64,000 nt of DNA from Cytophagaceae bacterium (GCA_002710685.1 PALD01000031.1:1-64000), one strand, 5' to 3'. Positions 10,101 through 17,764 are shown, counted from the first letter of the stretch. Numbers and translations: made by a program. The notes: a model not told the origin generated them from the letters alone.

Positions 10101-10478
10101 AGTGGATTTACTGGAGCAAAGAGCAAAACTGCCCTTTATGATTCCTGGACCCCTACAAATATGAACGCCTCTGCCCCTATCCAACAGACTACTGGATCAT
10201 TTAGTCTTGCAGATGTACCTAACTCTTATTTTGTGGAAGATGGTTCTTATCTTAGGGCAAAACAGATACAACTGGGCTATTCATTGCCATCTTCATTATT
10301 AGATACGATGAATATAACAAAGCTTAGACTTTATGTACAAATGGTAAATGCCTTTACCATTACATCATATTCTGGTATCGATCCAGAAATTTCTGGTGGT
10401 ACAACAAACTTTGGTATTGATGAAGGAGCATATCCTAATCAAGCACAACTATTATTAGGTCTTAATCTTATTTTCTAA
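7200..10478 (+). CDS. SusC/RagA-type TonB-linked outer membrane transporter
   Basis: The 1092 residues have the full SusC layout: signal peptide (1 to about 29, ending near TVSANP), a carboxypeptidase-regulatory-like beta domain (about 47-125, with TVTGTVTDADNGMPIPGVNV and DGNYSIDV), the VVVVGYGTQ segment before the plug (about 130-245, with VDGIPI and SIYGSRAANGVIIITTKKG), then the beta-barrel to a C-terminal Phe. With the SusD lipoprotein 10 bases downstream it should form the lid-gated importer for an oligosaccharide or peptide ligand, energised by TonB-ExbBD. No glycosidase, sulfatase, peptidase or dedicated regulator is encoded beside it, so the ligand is unknown. Confidence 0.95.
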   Translation: MIKKIPLARLRVLFGSLLFLSIIGTVSANPLKTERNHASASIEDQSTVTGTVTDADNGMPIPGVNVTEKGTNNGVTTDFDGNYSIDVADGATLVFSYVGFTTTENVVNNQTTMDVILSADVQSLNEVVVVGYGTQRKQDLTGAVSVVKTDELVQQPTAQITNQLQGRVSGVTITGGGQPGEAPQIKIRGANTFGNNTPLYVVDGIPISNINDLNPNDVETMQVLKDAASASIYGSRAANGVIIITTKKGKGRMKVTYDTYYGTQLVKKGNPWDILNAQEMADLTFMAIRNTDPNAVIDHSQYGNGANPVLPNYIAPVGADTVDEALYNVNPNYTDPAAVNNFYRIVKANKQGTNWFQELFNPAPIMSHNFSVSNGSEKGSYLFSLNYFNQQGTVDYTYLKRYTIRSNSVYNVTDNIRVGENLSYSIRDNPQIDALTEGSAIGMAFRQQPIIPVYDIMGNYAGSFGSDLGNAKNPLAIMYRTRNNRGVSNRIFGNIFAEVDFAKHFTIRTSYGGEYYNNSFNSFQYPEYENAENLTVNQYTEGSETNYNWTWTNTLQYKNTIADVHNLTVLVGTEAYQNRTRGVGGTTQSYFSFDPDYVTLDTGSGTQTNYSYKGADALSSLIGRLDYNYDDRYLLSATIRRDGSSRFLNEQYGWFPAVSVGWNIWNESFAPETDWLNDLKVRGGYGVMGNQLNVDPSNAFTTFGGDQLNSFYAIGGNNSTITEGFRQTRIGNPDAEWEKNVNFNIGLDASLFNSAVQVTADYYRKDINDLLFNPNLPATVGTATVPFVNAAKMTNSGFDIDISTYFNLTDDLRLNTSLTLTTYNNEIVKIADGVPYFDQEGRRFNGSNIIRNAPGHSLSQFFGYQTAGFWNSQAEIDDANAAAQAATGDANAVYQSDVAVGRFRYADTNGDNRITSEDRTFLGNPNPDFTYGINIELLYKNWDFSMFLYGSQGNDIWNNVKWWTDFYSGFTGAKSKTALYDSWTPTNMNASAPIQQTTGSFSLADVPNSYFVEDGSYLRAKQIQLGYSLPSSLLDTMNITKLRLYVQMVNAFTITSYSGIDPEISGGTTNFGIDEGAYPNQAQLLLGLNLIF
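9369..9382. repeat. degenerate interspersed palindrome, intragenic
   Basis: GGCTTTCGCCAAAC within susC, read as Gly-Phe-Arg-Gln. It is the only copy seen in the SusC/D genes, and an imperfect one. Confidence 0.4.
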
Positions 10479-10488
10479 AAAAAAAATT

Positions 10489-12276
10489 ATGAAAAAAATT
10501 AAAATAGCACTTGGCATATTGTCAATGCTCACAGCAATTTTAATCACGTCATGTTCTGACGACTATCTGGATCAACCAGCATTGGGAGCCCTCAGTGAAG
10601 ACGTAGTTGCAAATCAAGACGGGGTAGAAAAATTACTAATAGGTGCCTACGCAGCCCTTGATGGACAACAGGATGCAGATAATGCACTGGGCGGTGGTGG
10701 CCCTTGGGAAGCAGCACCCGAAGATTGGGTGTATGGTACCGTTGCAGGCGGAGAAGCCAGTAAAGGAAGTTTTGGTGGTGATCAGCCAGCTATTGATCAA
10801 ATTGTAAAATTCATTTCTAACCCATCAAACGGTTTCTACAATACAAAATGGAAAGCCGTATATGAAGGTGTGACAAGATGTAACAATACCTTAAAGCTTT
10901 TGGCTAAAGCCGAAAACATCTCTGACGCTGACAGGGCAAATATTGAAGGTCAGGCAAGATTCTTGAGGGGTCATTACTACTTTGAACTCAAGAAAATGTT
11001 CAACATGGTACCCTGGATAGACGAGAACACTGAAGGCCCAAAGCAGCCTAATGACCAAGACATCTGGCCTATGATAGAAGCAGATTTTCAATTTGCTTAT
11101 GACAACCTTCCCCCTACTCAAGGTGAATTTGGAAGGGCAAATAAATGGGCAGCAGGTGCCTACCTGGGCAAAACATATTTATTTCAAGATAAGTTTGACC
11201 AGGCACAAACCGTGTTCAACACAGTAATTACACAAGGTGTGAATTCCGCTGGAACACCGTATGATCTCGTACCTGATTTTAAGGATAACTTTGATGCAGC
11301 AACTGAAAACAATGCCGAGACTGTTTTTGACATACAAATGGTGGCACAGGATGGAACAGGTACAATCTCAAACTCAAATCAGGGTGGTAAATTAAATTTT
11401 CCATACAACAGCCCCTTCAGGTGCTGTGGGTTCTTTCAGCCATCACAGGATTTGATGAACTCTTATAGAACTGACGAAAGTACTGGTTTACCCTATCTGG
11501 AAACATACAATGACAATCCCGTTAAAAATGATATGGGCATTACATCAAGTACTGCATTTACCCCTTATACAGGCTCGCTGGATCCACGTGCAGACTGGAC
11601 CATCGGAAGACGCGGGGTGCCATTTCATGATTGGGGCTATCATCCAGGAGCTTCTTGGGTAAGAGAACAATCATACGGTGGGCCTTATGCCCCTAAAAAG
11701 AACATCTATTACCAGGCAACCCAAGATCAATATGCAGATCAAAGTTCATGGGCACCAGGTACAGCAATCAATGTACACATCATCAGGTTTGCTGATGTAT
11801 TGCTGATGGGTGCTGAAGCAGAGGCCCATACAGGAAACCTTCCCCAGGCAAGGACATATGTCAACAGGGTGAGAAACCGTGCCGCAAACCCAGATGGTTT
11901 CTTAAAAGATTATGTTGATCCATCTGATCCCCTTGCAGGGTTTGATCCTAATACTGATGCTGCAAACTATAATATTTCGCCTTATCCAGAATCTCAGTTT
12001 GCCAGCCTGGACAGTGCCCTTGAAGCCATTTATTTTGAACGCAAGCTAGAACTTGCCATGGAAGGCCACAGGTTCTTTGACCTTGTAAGATGGGGCATAG
12101 CCGAAGAAACGCTCAATGCATATTTTTCATATCAAGGCCAGATTACAACTGATGTAAGAGGAGGATCTTTCGTTAGTGGCAAAAACGAATATTATCCCAT
12201 CCCCCAGGCACAGATTGACCTAAGTGTCGATGCCTCTGGAGAACCCACACTTAAGCAGAATCCTGGTTACCAATAG
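10489..12276 (+). CDS. SusD/RagB-type surface glycan-binding lipoprotein
   Basis: The 595 residues begin with a lipoprotein signal whose lipid-attachment Cys is residue 22, followed by acidic SDDYLDQ. This matches the Bacteroidota surface-export rule of Asp/Glu after the Cys. The SusD_RagB fold is marked by the N-terminal LLIGAYAALDG region, tetratricopeptide-like helices (ARFLRGHYYFEL, AAGAYLGKTYLF), and the C-terminal FADVLLMGAEAEA, VRNRA, FERKLELAMEGHRFFDLVRWG and a final LKQNPGYQ. It caps the SusC barrel and captures ligand. The CCGFFQPSQDL segment has paired Cys residues that could be a loop disulfide. It is translated as an operon with susC and ends at a strong terminator. Confidence 0.95.
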   Translation: MKKIKIALGILSMLTAILITSCSDDYLDQPALGALSEDVVANQDGVEKLLIGAYAALDGQQDADNALGGGGPWEAAPEDWVYGTVAGGEASKGSFGGDQPAIDQIVKFISNPSNGFYNTKWKAVYEGVTRCNNTLKLLAKAENISDADRANIEGQARFLRGHYYFELKKMFNMVPWIDENTEGPKQPNDQDIWPMIEADFQFAYDNLPPTQGEFGRANKWAAGAYLGKTYLFQDKFDQAQTVFNTVITQGVNSAGTPYDLVPDFKDNFDAATENNAETVFDIQMVAQDGTGTISNSNQGGKLNFPYNSPFRCCGFFQPSQDLMNSYRTDESTGLPYLETYNDNPVKNDMGITSSTAFTPYTGSLDPRADWTIGRRGVPFHDWGYHPGASWVREQSYGGPYAPKKNIYYQATQDQYADQSSWAPGTAINVHIIRFADVLLMGAEAEAHTGNLPQARTYVNRVRNRAANPDGFLKDYVDPSDPLAGFDPNTDAANYNISPYPESQFASLDSALEAIYFERKLELAMEGHRFFDLVRWGIAEETLNAYFSYQGQITTDVRGGSFVSGKNEYYPIPQAQIDLSVDASGEPTLKQNPGYQ

Positions 12277-12299
12277 GATTAAATTAATCTTGATCACTA

Positions 12300-12335
12300 A
12301 AAGGGGAAATCTCATTGATTTCCCCTTTCTTGTTT
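12300..12335 (+). terminator. Rho-independent terminator of susCD
   Basis: A 12-bp perfect stem, AAAGGGGAAATC (12300-12311) with GATTTCCCCTTT (12317-12328), a 5-base loop, and a following CTTGTTTAAT tract. Confidence 0.85.
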
Positions 12336-12406
12336 AATAATATTATGGATTGATTGCCCTACCTTTATATATAAAAACCTATTTTCATTCACATAAAGCC
12401 CATGTT

Positions 12407-12853
12407 ATGATTTATATCGCATCAGACCACGCAGGTTATGAACTTAAAAAGGAACTGGTTCATTTTTTGAAAGATCAAGGTCAGGAAGTTGAAGACTGTG
12501 GCGCACATACATATGATAAATTAGATGACTATCCTGATTTTATTATTCCCGCTGCCGTTAAGACCGTAAAAAATCCAGGTAGTTTAGGAATCGTCATAGG
12601 AGGTTCTGGACAGGGTGAAGCACTTGCTGCAAACAAGGTTAAAGGGGCAAGAGCTGCATTGTACTACGGTGGCCCCACAGAAATCATCACACTTTCAAAA
12701 GAACATAACAATGCTAATATCCTCTCGCTTGGAGCTCGTTTTGTAAGTATCGATGAAGCAAAAAATGTTGTTGGGCTCTGGCTTAAAACACAGTTTACAC
12801 ATGAAGAAAGACACGTGAGAAGACTAAAAAAAATTGATGTGTATGAAAATTAA
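12407..12853 (+). CDS. rpiB: ribose-5-phosphate isomerase B
   Basis: This pentose phosphate enzyme interconverts ribose 5-phosphate and ribulose 5-phosphate. I place the start at ATG 12407 (148 residues, family length) because MIYIASDHAGYELK is the conserved N-terminus; the frame's earlier start at 12350 overlaps a -7-like TACCTTTA at 12360-12367. SDHAGYELK supplies the phosphate loop and His, and GGSGQGEALAANK is the anion-hole loop. Glu71 stands where E. coli RpiB has its catalytic Cys region, as in Mycobacterium-type RpiB, so this is the Glu-base form. It is convergent with the GyrI-like gene, which overlaps its last 4 bases. Confidence 0.9.
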   Translation: MIYIASDHAGYELKKELVHFLKDQGQEVEDCGAHTYDKLDDYPDFIIPAAVKTVKNPGSLGIVIGGSGQGEALAANKVKGARAALYYGGPTEIITLSKEHNNANILSLGARFVSIDEAKNVVGLWLKTQFTHEERHVRRLKKIDVYEN

Positions 12854-13341
12854 GAGGCTTTTATTTTTAAGGGTATAAATATCTCCTCCTCACTATCCGG
12901 ATGCTCAGGGCCCAGGTATTTTGCACCTAGAATTTCAAAATGTGCACGGTCATCAACGCGATAATCAGACTGTGGCAGCCATTCTTTAAAAATATAGTTT
13001 GAGGTTTCTATAAATGCACGTACGGGACCTTTGTGAATAAACTTTGCATACAATCCACCAGCAAGTTCAAAATCCTCAAAACCTTCTGGCTTTGCGCCAA
13101 AGGTACTCACTTCAACTGCTGCCCTGCGCTCAAACTGTGTATCTTCGGTAAACTCCTCCATTTTAAATCCCTTGGGATAGATTTGCATGGAGTGCAATTC
13201 ACCCTCCACCCTATTTTCAATCTCCTTTTTCCCTTTTTGAAACCTTTGCCACATGGCCTTTGTATCATCAAAGGAAATCTTGCCCTTAATGGATAATCCT
13301 ACAAGTTTTTTTGATGGAATCGTGATTATTGTGGGCTGCAT
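12850..13341 (-). CDS. GyrI-like / effector-binding domain protein
   Basis: About 164 residues resembling the GyrI-like small-molecule-binding domain of AraC-type effector-binding proteins. It lacks a DNA-binding domain, so it is a stand-alone ligand-binding protein. Recognisable parts are IPSKKLVGLSIKGK (first strand), the AAVEVSTF segment and GGLYAKFIHKGPV. I prefer the start at 13341 (MQPTIITIPSKK) over the frame opening at 13383: the latter overlaps mazG by 25 bases and adds 14 residues unlike the family. It lies 17 bases after mazG and is probably co-transcribed with it. The ligand is unknown. Confidence 0.75.
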   Translation of the reverse strand: MQPTIITIPSKKLVGLSIKGKISFDDTKAMWQRFQKGKKEIENRVEGELHSMQIYPKGFKMEEFTEDTQFERRAAVEVSTFGAKPEGFEDFELAGGLYAKFIHKGPVRAFIETSNYIFKEWLPQSDYRVDDRAHFEILGAKYLGPEHPDSEEEIFIPLKIKAS

Positions 13342-13358
13342 GATTGTTGTATTAAAAA

Positions 13359-14132
13359 TTATAACTTCTTCGCCTCTTCCCAAAAGACATCCATCTCCGC
13401 CAGGGTCATATCCTTGAGGGATTTCTTATTTTCTTTGGCCTTGGCCTCAAGATATTGAAAACGCTTGATAAACTTTTTATTGGTTCGCTCAAGGGCACTT
13501 TCTGGGTCCACCTTTAAAAAACGGGCATAATTGATCATGGAAAAAAGCACATCACCAAACTCGGCTTCTATCTTTTCCTGGTTGGCTTCTTTTACCTCAT
13601 GTTGCAGCTCGCCCAACTCTTCCTGGAGCTTCTCAAAAACCTGTTGTGGTTCTTCCCAGTCAAAGCCCACACCCGCAACTTTATCCTGTATCCTGCTGGC
13701 CTTGACGAGCGCCGGCAAAGAACGGGGAACTCCCTCCAGCACTGACTTTTTACCTTCCTTTAATTTAAGGTTCTCCCAGTTGCGCTTTACATCTTCTTCA
13801 TCCTTCACATCGACATCGCCATAAATATGGGGGTGACGCGATATCAACTTTTCACAGATACCATTTGCCACATCTGCCATGTCAAATGCCTTTTGCTCGC
13901 TACCTATCCTGGCATAAAACACGATATGCAAGAGCAGGTCGCCCAGCTCTTTCCTTACTTCCTCAAGGTCGTTGTCCAGGATGGCATCACCCAGTTCATA
14001 GGTTTCCTCAATGGTGAGGTGGCGCAGGGTCTGCATGGTTTGCTTCTTATCCCACGGGCATTGCTCGCGCAGCTCGTTCATGATGGTGAGGAGGCGGTCC
14101 AGGGCCTTGAGTTGTTCTTGTCTTTCGTTCAT
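13359..14132 (-). CDS. mazG: nucleoside triphosphate pyrophosphohydrolase MazG
   Basis: The 257 residues make two tandem MazG helical domains. The first has CPWDKKQTMQTLRHLTIEE and EEVRKELGDLLLHIVFYA, giving the EExxE-like metal-binding Glu cluster. The second has EELGELQHEVKEA and EAEFGDVLFSMINYARF. The family hydrolyses NTPs to NMP and pyrophosphate, cleaning damaged nucleotides or modulating nucleotide-based alarm signals. It heads a probable two-gene minus-strand unit with the GyrI-like gene. An interspersed palindrome lies 22 bases upstream of its start. Confidence 0.92.
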   Translation of the reverse strand: MNERQEQLKALDRLLTIMNELREQCPWDKKQTMQTLRHLTIEETYELGDAILDNDLEEVRKELGDLLLHIVFYARIGSEQKAFDMADVANGICEKLISRHPHIYGDVDVKDEEDVKRNWENLKLKEGKKSVLEGVPRSLPALVKASRIQDKVAGVGFDWEEPQQVFEKLQEELGELQHEVKEANQEKIEAEFGDVLFSMINYARFLKVDPESALERTNKKFIKRFQYLEAKAKENKKSLKDMTLAEMDVFWEEAKKL

Positions 14133-14153
14133 GTTTCTAAATTAGGTATTCAT

Positions 14154-14170
14154 GCCTTTCGGCGAAAGCC
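14154..14170. repeat. interspersed palindrome, CTTTCGGCGAAAG type
   Basis: GCCTTTCGGCGAAAGCC in the gap between the DUF5606 gene end and the mazG start, with a one-base odd centre. Confidence 0.75.
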
Positions 14171-14174
14171 AAAC

Positions 14175-14207
14175 AAATAAAAAAATCCCGGCAACTTGCC
14201 GGGATTT
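14175..14207 (-). terminator. terminator of the def-DUF5606 unit
   Basis: AAATCCCGGC (14183-14192) pairs with GCCGGGATTT (14198-14207). Read on the minus strand, the hairpin is followed by a run of T residues (the A-run at 14177-14185), 20 bases past the DUF5606 stop. Confidence 0.85.
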
Positions 14208-14226
14208 ATGGTGATGTCGTTAAGAT

Positions 14227-14646
14227 CTATTCTTCTTCGTCAGAAGCTTCTTTATCATCTGCTCCAAAGTCCATGATATCCTTCGCCTGAAGCAAGTTGT
14301 ACCATTGAATTACCTTCTTGATATCACTGGCATACACGCGGTCTTCGTCAAAGTTGGGCACTATTTCAAAGAAATAGGCTTCCAGCTCATCCTTATCTGA
14401 CTTGTGGTCCAGGGCCGGTCCCCCGTTTTCCTTTTCCTTTATCCTTGAAAAAATCTCCCTCAAGGCAATTTCACCATCCAGTGTGTAAATCGCAATCTCG
14501 CTAAGCACGCTCACGTTGTTGCGCATGCTCACGGGCATTTTTTTACCATCGGCAAGGGACTCTGCGATAAGCCCGGTCCTTGTTTGGGCTTTTAAGTGAT
14601 ATAATCCAGGTTTTCCTGATATGGCCAAAATCTTGTCCAGACTCAT
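14227..14646 (-). CDS. DUF5606 family protein
   Basis: A 139-residue cytoplasmic protein typical of Bacteroidota. It opens with SLDKILAISGKPGLYHLKAQ, continues with VSVLSEIAIYTLDGEI and has an acidic tail ending in DEEE. The N-terminal half looks like a small beta-barrel (SH3-like), the C-terminal half helical (DIKKVIQWYNLLQ). Function is unknown. It follows def by 64 bases and ends at a clear terminator, so it probably shares the def transcript. The same def-adjacent order with ruvX is common in flavobacteria. Confidence 0.8.
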   Translation of the reverse strand: MSLDKILAISGKPGLYHLKAQTRTGLIAESLADGKKMPVSMRNNVSVLSEIAIYTLDGEIALREIFSRIKEKENGGPALDHKSDKDELEAYFFEIVPNFDEDRVYASDIKKVIQWYNLLQAKDIMDFGADDKEASDEEE

Positions 14647-14710
14647 AAGTATTCTTTTATCTTTTTTAGGCCGGCAAATATCCTAGCCTTTATTGTATTT
14701 TCAAAACGGT

Positions 14711-15298
14711 TTAACGTCCTTTTTTGCCAGGAAATCTCATCCTGTACTCAACATCCACTTTTCCCTTGGTGATATTGTTGAGCTTACTTTTTATTAAACG
14801 TCTTTTTAAGGGGCTTAGTTTATCAGTAAACAGTACTCCTTCAATGTGGTCGTATTCATGCTGTATGATGCGTGCGGCAATCCCGGTAAAATGGTCGGTA
14901 TGCTCTTCAAAGTTCTCATCCTGGTATTTGATGGTGATGTCCGGGTTTCTAAAAACATCCTCAGTGATGCCGGGAATACTCAGGCACCCCTCGCTAAAGC
15001 ACCATTCATCACCGGTTTCATCCAGGATTTCTGCATTGATGAAGGTCTTTTTAAAAGTACCCAGAAAATTTCTTTCTTCCTCGCTCAGTTCCTCATCATC
15101 GCCAAAGGGCGTTGCATCAACAACAAACATGCGAACGGGCAATCCTATCTGTGGCGCGGCAAGACCTATGCCCGAGGCGCCATACATGGTATCGTACATG
15201 TTGCCAATAAGCTCTTCAACTTCTGGGTAATCCTTTGTGATGGGTTTTGCCTTCTTTCTCAACACCGGGTCCCCATAGGCTACAACTGGTAATTTCAT
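14711..15298 (-). CDS. def: peptide deformylase
   Basis: It removes the N-formyl group from nascent proteins at the ribosome exit. All three signature motifs are present in the 195 residues: GIGLAAPQ at 43-50, EGCLS at 103-107 with the metal-binding Cys, and HEYDH at 147-151 with both His ligands and the catalytic Glu. An insertion around residues 65-82 (DDEELSEEER) is acidic and common in Bacteroidota. It lies 16 bases after ruvX and is probably co-transcribed with it. Confidence 0.96.
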   Translation of the reverse strand: MKLPVVAYGDPVLRKKAKPITKDYPEVEELIGNMYDTMYGASGIGLAAPQIGLPVRMFVVDATPFGDDEELSEEERNFLGTFKKTFINAEILDETGDEWCFSEGCLSIPGITEDVFRNPDITIKYQDENFEEHTDHFTGIAARIIQHEYDHIEGVLFTDKLSPLKRRLIKSKLNNITKGKVDVEYRMRFPGKKGR

Positions 15299-15314
15299 CT
15301 AGGTATTTTTTCTT

Positions 15315-15725
15315 TTATCGTCCATATTGCAGGTAGTCCTGTAACATGATGGTTGCACTTATTTCATCAAGGAGCGCCTTATCCTGTCGCTTTTTTTTCT
15401 TCATGCCGCCCTGCACAAGGCTACGCGAAGCTAGTTTTGATGTAAACCGCTCATCCACCCTGATGATGGGCAAGGGTGTGGTTTCCTTCAGTTTTGTGAT
15501 AAATCCTGAAATCTTCACTTCTACATCGCTGGCCTCGTTGTTCATGCGCTTGGGCTCTCCCACAATAATTTTCTCGACATTTTCCCTTTCTAGGTATTCC
15601 TTTAAGAAAACAAGCAACTCCCCAGTAGCCACGGTGGTAAGCCCAGAGGCGATGAGTTGCAGTTCATCAGTCACTGCAATGCCCGTTCTTTTAGTACCAT
15701 AATCTAGCGCAAGGATGCGTGCCAT
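15315..15725 (-). CDS. ruvX: Holliday junction resolvase-like RuvX/YqgF
   Basis: An RNase H-fold nuclease family implicated in pre-16S rRNA 5'-end processing and possibly junction resolution. Starting at ATG 15725 (136 residues) the protein opens with MARILALDYGTKRTGIAVTD, where the Asp is the first catalytic acid. EKIIVGEPKR, DERFTSKLA and the closing DEISATIMLQDYL carry the other conserved acids. The frame also allows an earlier start (15740), but that would overlap the -7 box, so 15725 is preferred. Confidence 0.93.
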   Translation of the reverse strand: MARILALDYGTKRTGIAVTDELQLIASGLTTVATGELLVFLKEYLERENVEKIIVGEPKRMNNEASDVEVKISGFITKLKETTPLPIIRVDERFTSKLASRSLVQGGMKKKKRQDKALLDEISATIMLQDYLQYGR

Positions 15726-15737
15726 AGAAAATTTTGG

Positions 15738-15745
15738 CAAAAATA
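15738..15745 (-). promoter_or_regulatory. -7 box for ruvX-def-DUF5606
   Basis: Read on the minus strand this is TATTTTTG, a full TANNTTTG match, 12 bases before the ruvX ATG. No TTG is seen at the usual distance upstream. Confidence 0.5.
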
Positions 15746-15771
15746 AGGCTTTAAAACTTATTCCCGCCGGC

Positions 15772-15803
15772 TTGGCATTTTAAATCCGCATGGGGTATAT
15801 TTG
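15772..15803 (+). promoter_or_regulatory. promoter of dapD
   Basis: TTG at 15772-15774, a 21-base spacer, and TATATTTG at 15796-15803, a perfect Bacteroidota -7 box. Transcription would start near 15810, inside the palindrome that directly follows. A second, looser box (TAATTTTTG) lies at 15833-15841. Confidence 0.6.
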
Positions 15804-15815
15804 GCGAAAGCCAAA
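15800..15815. repeat. interspersed palindrome at the dapD transcription start
   Basis: TTTGGCGAAAGCCAAA; its first bases overlap the -7 box of the dapD promoter, so the 5' end of the transcript would carry this hairpin or half of it. Confidence 0.75.
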
Positions 15816-15877
15816 AACCAAAAAATATATATTAATTTTTGTGCCCAGAGACTATGCCTGCGGCCTATTGCATATCA

Positions 15878-16693
15878 ATGAAACAAGTACAGAACCTTAT
15901 AGAAGAAGCGTGGGAGGACAGGTCCCATCTTAGTAACCAAGTGACCCAGATCGCGATACGCGACGTTATCGAGCTCATCGATGCAGGGACCCTGCGCGTG
16001 GCAGAACCTGATGGTGATGGATGGAAGATAAACGAGTGGGTAAAAAAAGCCGTGGTGCTGTATTTTCCCATTCAAAAAATGGAAAAAATTGAGGTGGGTA
16101 TTTTTGAATTTCATGACAAGATGCCCCTTAAAACGGGTTACCAGGACAAAGGAATCCGTGTAGTACCACATGCCGTGGCACGTCATGGAGCGTACATCTC
16201 AAAAGGCGTGATCATGATGCCCAGTTATATAAACATAGGTGCGTATGTTGATGAAGGTACCATGGTTGACACCTGGGCAACGGTGGGAAGCTGCGCGCAG
16301 ATAGGTAAAAACGTTCACTTGAGTGGTGGCGTGGGCATAGGCGGTGTACTAGAGCCATTGCAAGCTGCTCCTGTAATCATAGAAGATAATGCATTTATAG
16401 GCTCCCGTTGTATCGTGGTAGAAGGTGTGCGCGTGGGCAAGGAAGCCGTTCTAGGTGCCAATGTTGTGCTTACCGGCTCTACTAAAATTATTGACGTCAC
16501 CGGTGACGAGCCCGTAGAGATGAAAGGTTTTGTACCCCCGCGCAGCGTTGTGATCCCAGGAAGTTACCCTAAGAAATTCCCGGCGGGAGAATACAATGTT
16601 CCCTGTGCCATCATCATAGGTAAACGTAAAGAAAGCACTGACAAGAAAACCTCCCTCAACGACGCGCTGAGAGAACACAATGTTGCGGTCTAA
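15878..16693 (+). CDS. dapD: tetrahydrodipicolinate N-succinyltransferase
   Basis: It transfers a succinyl group from succinyl-CoA to tetrahydrodipicolinate in lysine and meso-diaminopimelate synthesis. With the start at ATG 15878 (MKQVQNLIEEAWEDR) the length is 271 residues, the family norm. An N-terminal helical domain is followed by a left-handed beta-helix of hexapeptide repeats (IGAYVDEGTMVDTWATVGSC, IGKNVHLSGGVGIGG, IEDNAFIGSRC) and a C-terminal PPRSVVIPGSYPKKF segment. The frame opens 13 codons earlier, but those residues precede the family N-terminus. It is followed after 9 bases by the GT9 gene, perhaps on the same transcript. Confidence 0.95.
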   Translation: MKQVQNLIEEAWEDRSHLSNQVTQIAIRDVIELIDAGTLRVAEPDGDGWKINEWVKKAVVLYFPIQKMEKIEVGIFEFHDKMPLKTGYQDKGIRVVPHAVARHGAYISKGVIMMPSYINIGAYVDEGTMVDTWATVGSCAQIGKNVHLSGGVGIGGVLEPLQAAPVIIEDNAFIGSRCIVVEGVRVGKEAVLGANVVLTGSTKIIDVTGDEPVEMKGFVPPRSVVIPGSYPKKFPAGEYNVPCAIIIGKRKESTDKKTSLNDALREHNVAV

Positions 16694-16702
16694 AACTGTG
16701 AT

Positions 16703-17764
16703 TTGAAAAAAATCCTGGTCATACAGCAAAAAATGATAGGCGACGTCTTGACGTCGTCTATTCTTTTTGAAGCCCTGCGCAAGGAATACCCCACGGCCCA
16801 GCTGGATTATCTCATCCAGCCGCATACCTTGCCGGTGGTGGAGCATAACCCTTACATTGACCATGTGATTCTTGATAGACAGGATGCTTCTGGAAACGCT
16901 ATTTCCCTTTTGGCTTTTGCCAAAAGAATACAAGCAGAGAACTATGATGCCATCATTGATATCTACTCAAAAATCGGTACGGCAATCGTCACCTCCCGCA
17001 GTGGGGCAAAATACCGCATCGGCTATAAAAAGTGGTACACAAAACTGGCATACAGCCACACCTTTAGTTACGGCGAGGAGGCCACCACGAGAGCTGGCCT
17101 TGCCATAGAAAACCGCCTCAAGGTACTTGAACCGCTGAGCAGTAATTTTCCTTTGGCTTTAAAGCCAAAAATATACCTGCGCCCTGATGAAATAGAAGCC
17201 GCAAGGTCTTTTCTAACCGAAAAGGGCGTCACCGGTAATCAAAAACCCATAATGATTTCCCTTTTGGGCAGTTCCAGTAGCAAGACCTATCCTTTAAAAT
17301 ACATGAAGGAAATTGTAGAAACAGCAGCGCAAGCTATTGATGCTCCACTACTCCTCAACTATATCCCAAAACAAAAAGCACAGGTGGATGAATTTTTAAG
17401 CATGTGTGATGAAGAAACCCAAAAAAAAATAAGGGGGGATATTTATGCAAAAAGTTTAAGGGCTTTTCTGGGAATCTTGTCGCAATGCAGGGCCATCGTG
17501 GGCAATGAAGGTGGCGCCATCAATATGGCCAAGGCATTGGACATACCCACGTTTGCCATCTATGCACCCACGACACGTAGAAAATCATGGGATTCCTACC
17601 CGGGGCCCAAACAAGTTGCGGTGCACCTTAATGATTATGCCCCAGCGCTTTTTGAAGACAAGAATAAAAAAGAAATTCGGGCTGAAAATGACGAACTCTA
17701 CAGTCATTTTACACCAGACTTGATCATGCCCGAGCTCACCGAATTTTTCAAGAATATTTATTGA
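16703..17764 (+). CDS. glycosyltransferase family 9 (heptosyltransferase-like)
   Basis: A TTG start directly precedes MKKILVIQQKMIGDVLTSS, the N-terminal GT9 signature. The 353-residue protein has two Rossmann lobes (GT-B fold), with ISLLGSSSSKTYPLKYMKE and the nucleotide-sugar loop IVGNEGGAINMAKALDIPTF in the C-terminal lobe. GT9 members add heptose or similar sugars to the LPS inner core at the cytoplasmic face of the inner membrane. Two interspersed palindromes fall inside the frame (16907-16926, 17152-17169), the second encoding PLALKPK. Its 3' end overlaps the convergent GT2 gene by 7 bases. Confidence 0.88.
   Translation: MKKILVIQQKMIGDVLTSSILFEALRKEYPTAQLDYLIQPHTLPVVEHNPYIDHVILDRQDASGNAISLLAFAKRIQAENYDAIIDIYSKIGTAIVTSRSGAKYRIGYKKWYTKLAYSHTFSYGEEATTRAGLAIENRLKVLEPLSSNFPLALKPKIYLRPDEIEAARSFLTEKGVTGNQKPIMISLLGSSSSKTYPLKYMKEIVETAAQAIDAPLLLNYIPKQKAQVDEFLSMCDEETQKKIRGDIYAKSLRAFLGILSQCRAIVGNEGGAINMAKALDIPTFAIYAPTTRRKSWDSYPGPKQVAVHLNDYAPALFEDKNKKEIRAENDELYSHFTPDLIMPELTEFFKNIY
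16907..16926. repeat. interspersed palindrome, intragenic
   Basis: CTTTTGGCTTTTGCCAAAAG, inside the GT9 gene, read as Leu-Leu-Ala-Phe-Ala-Lys. Confidence 0.7.
17152..17169. repeat. interspersed palindrome, intragenic, perfect 18 bp
   Basis: TTTGGCTTTAAAGCCAAA inside the GT9 gene. It is of the TTTGGC type that otherwise occurs mostly between genes. Confidence 0.8.

Noticed and set aside
7200-12276. Complete polysaccharide utilisation locus
   Set aside because: No carbohydrate-active enzyme or dedicated regulator flanks the SusC/D pair.
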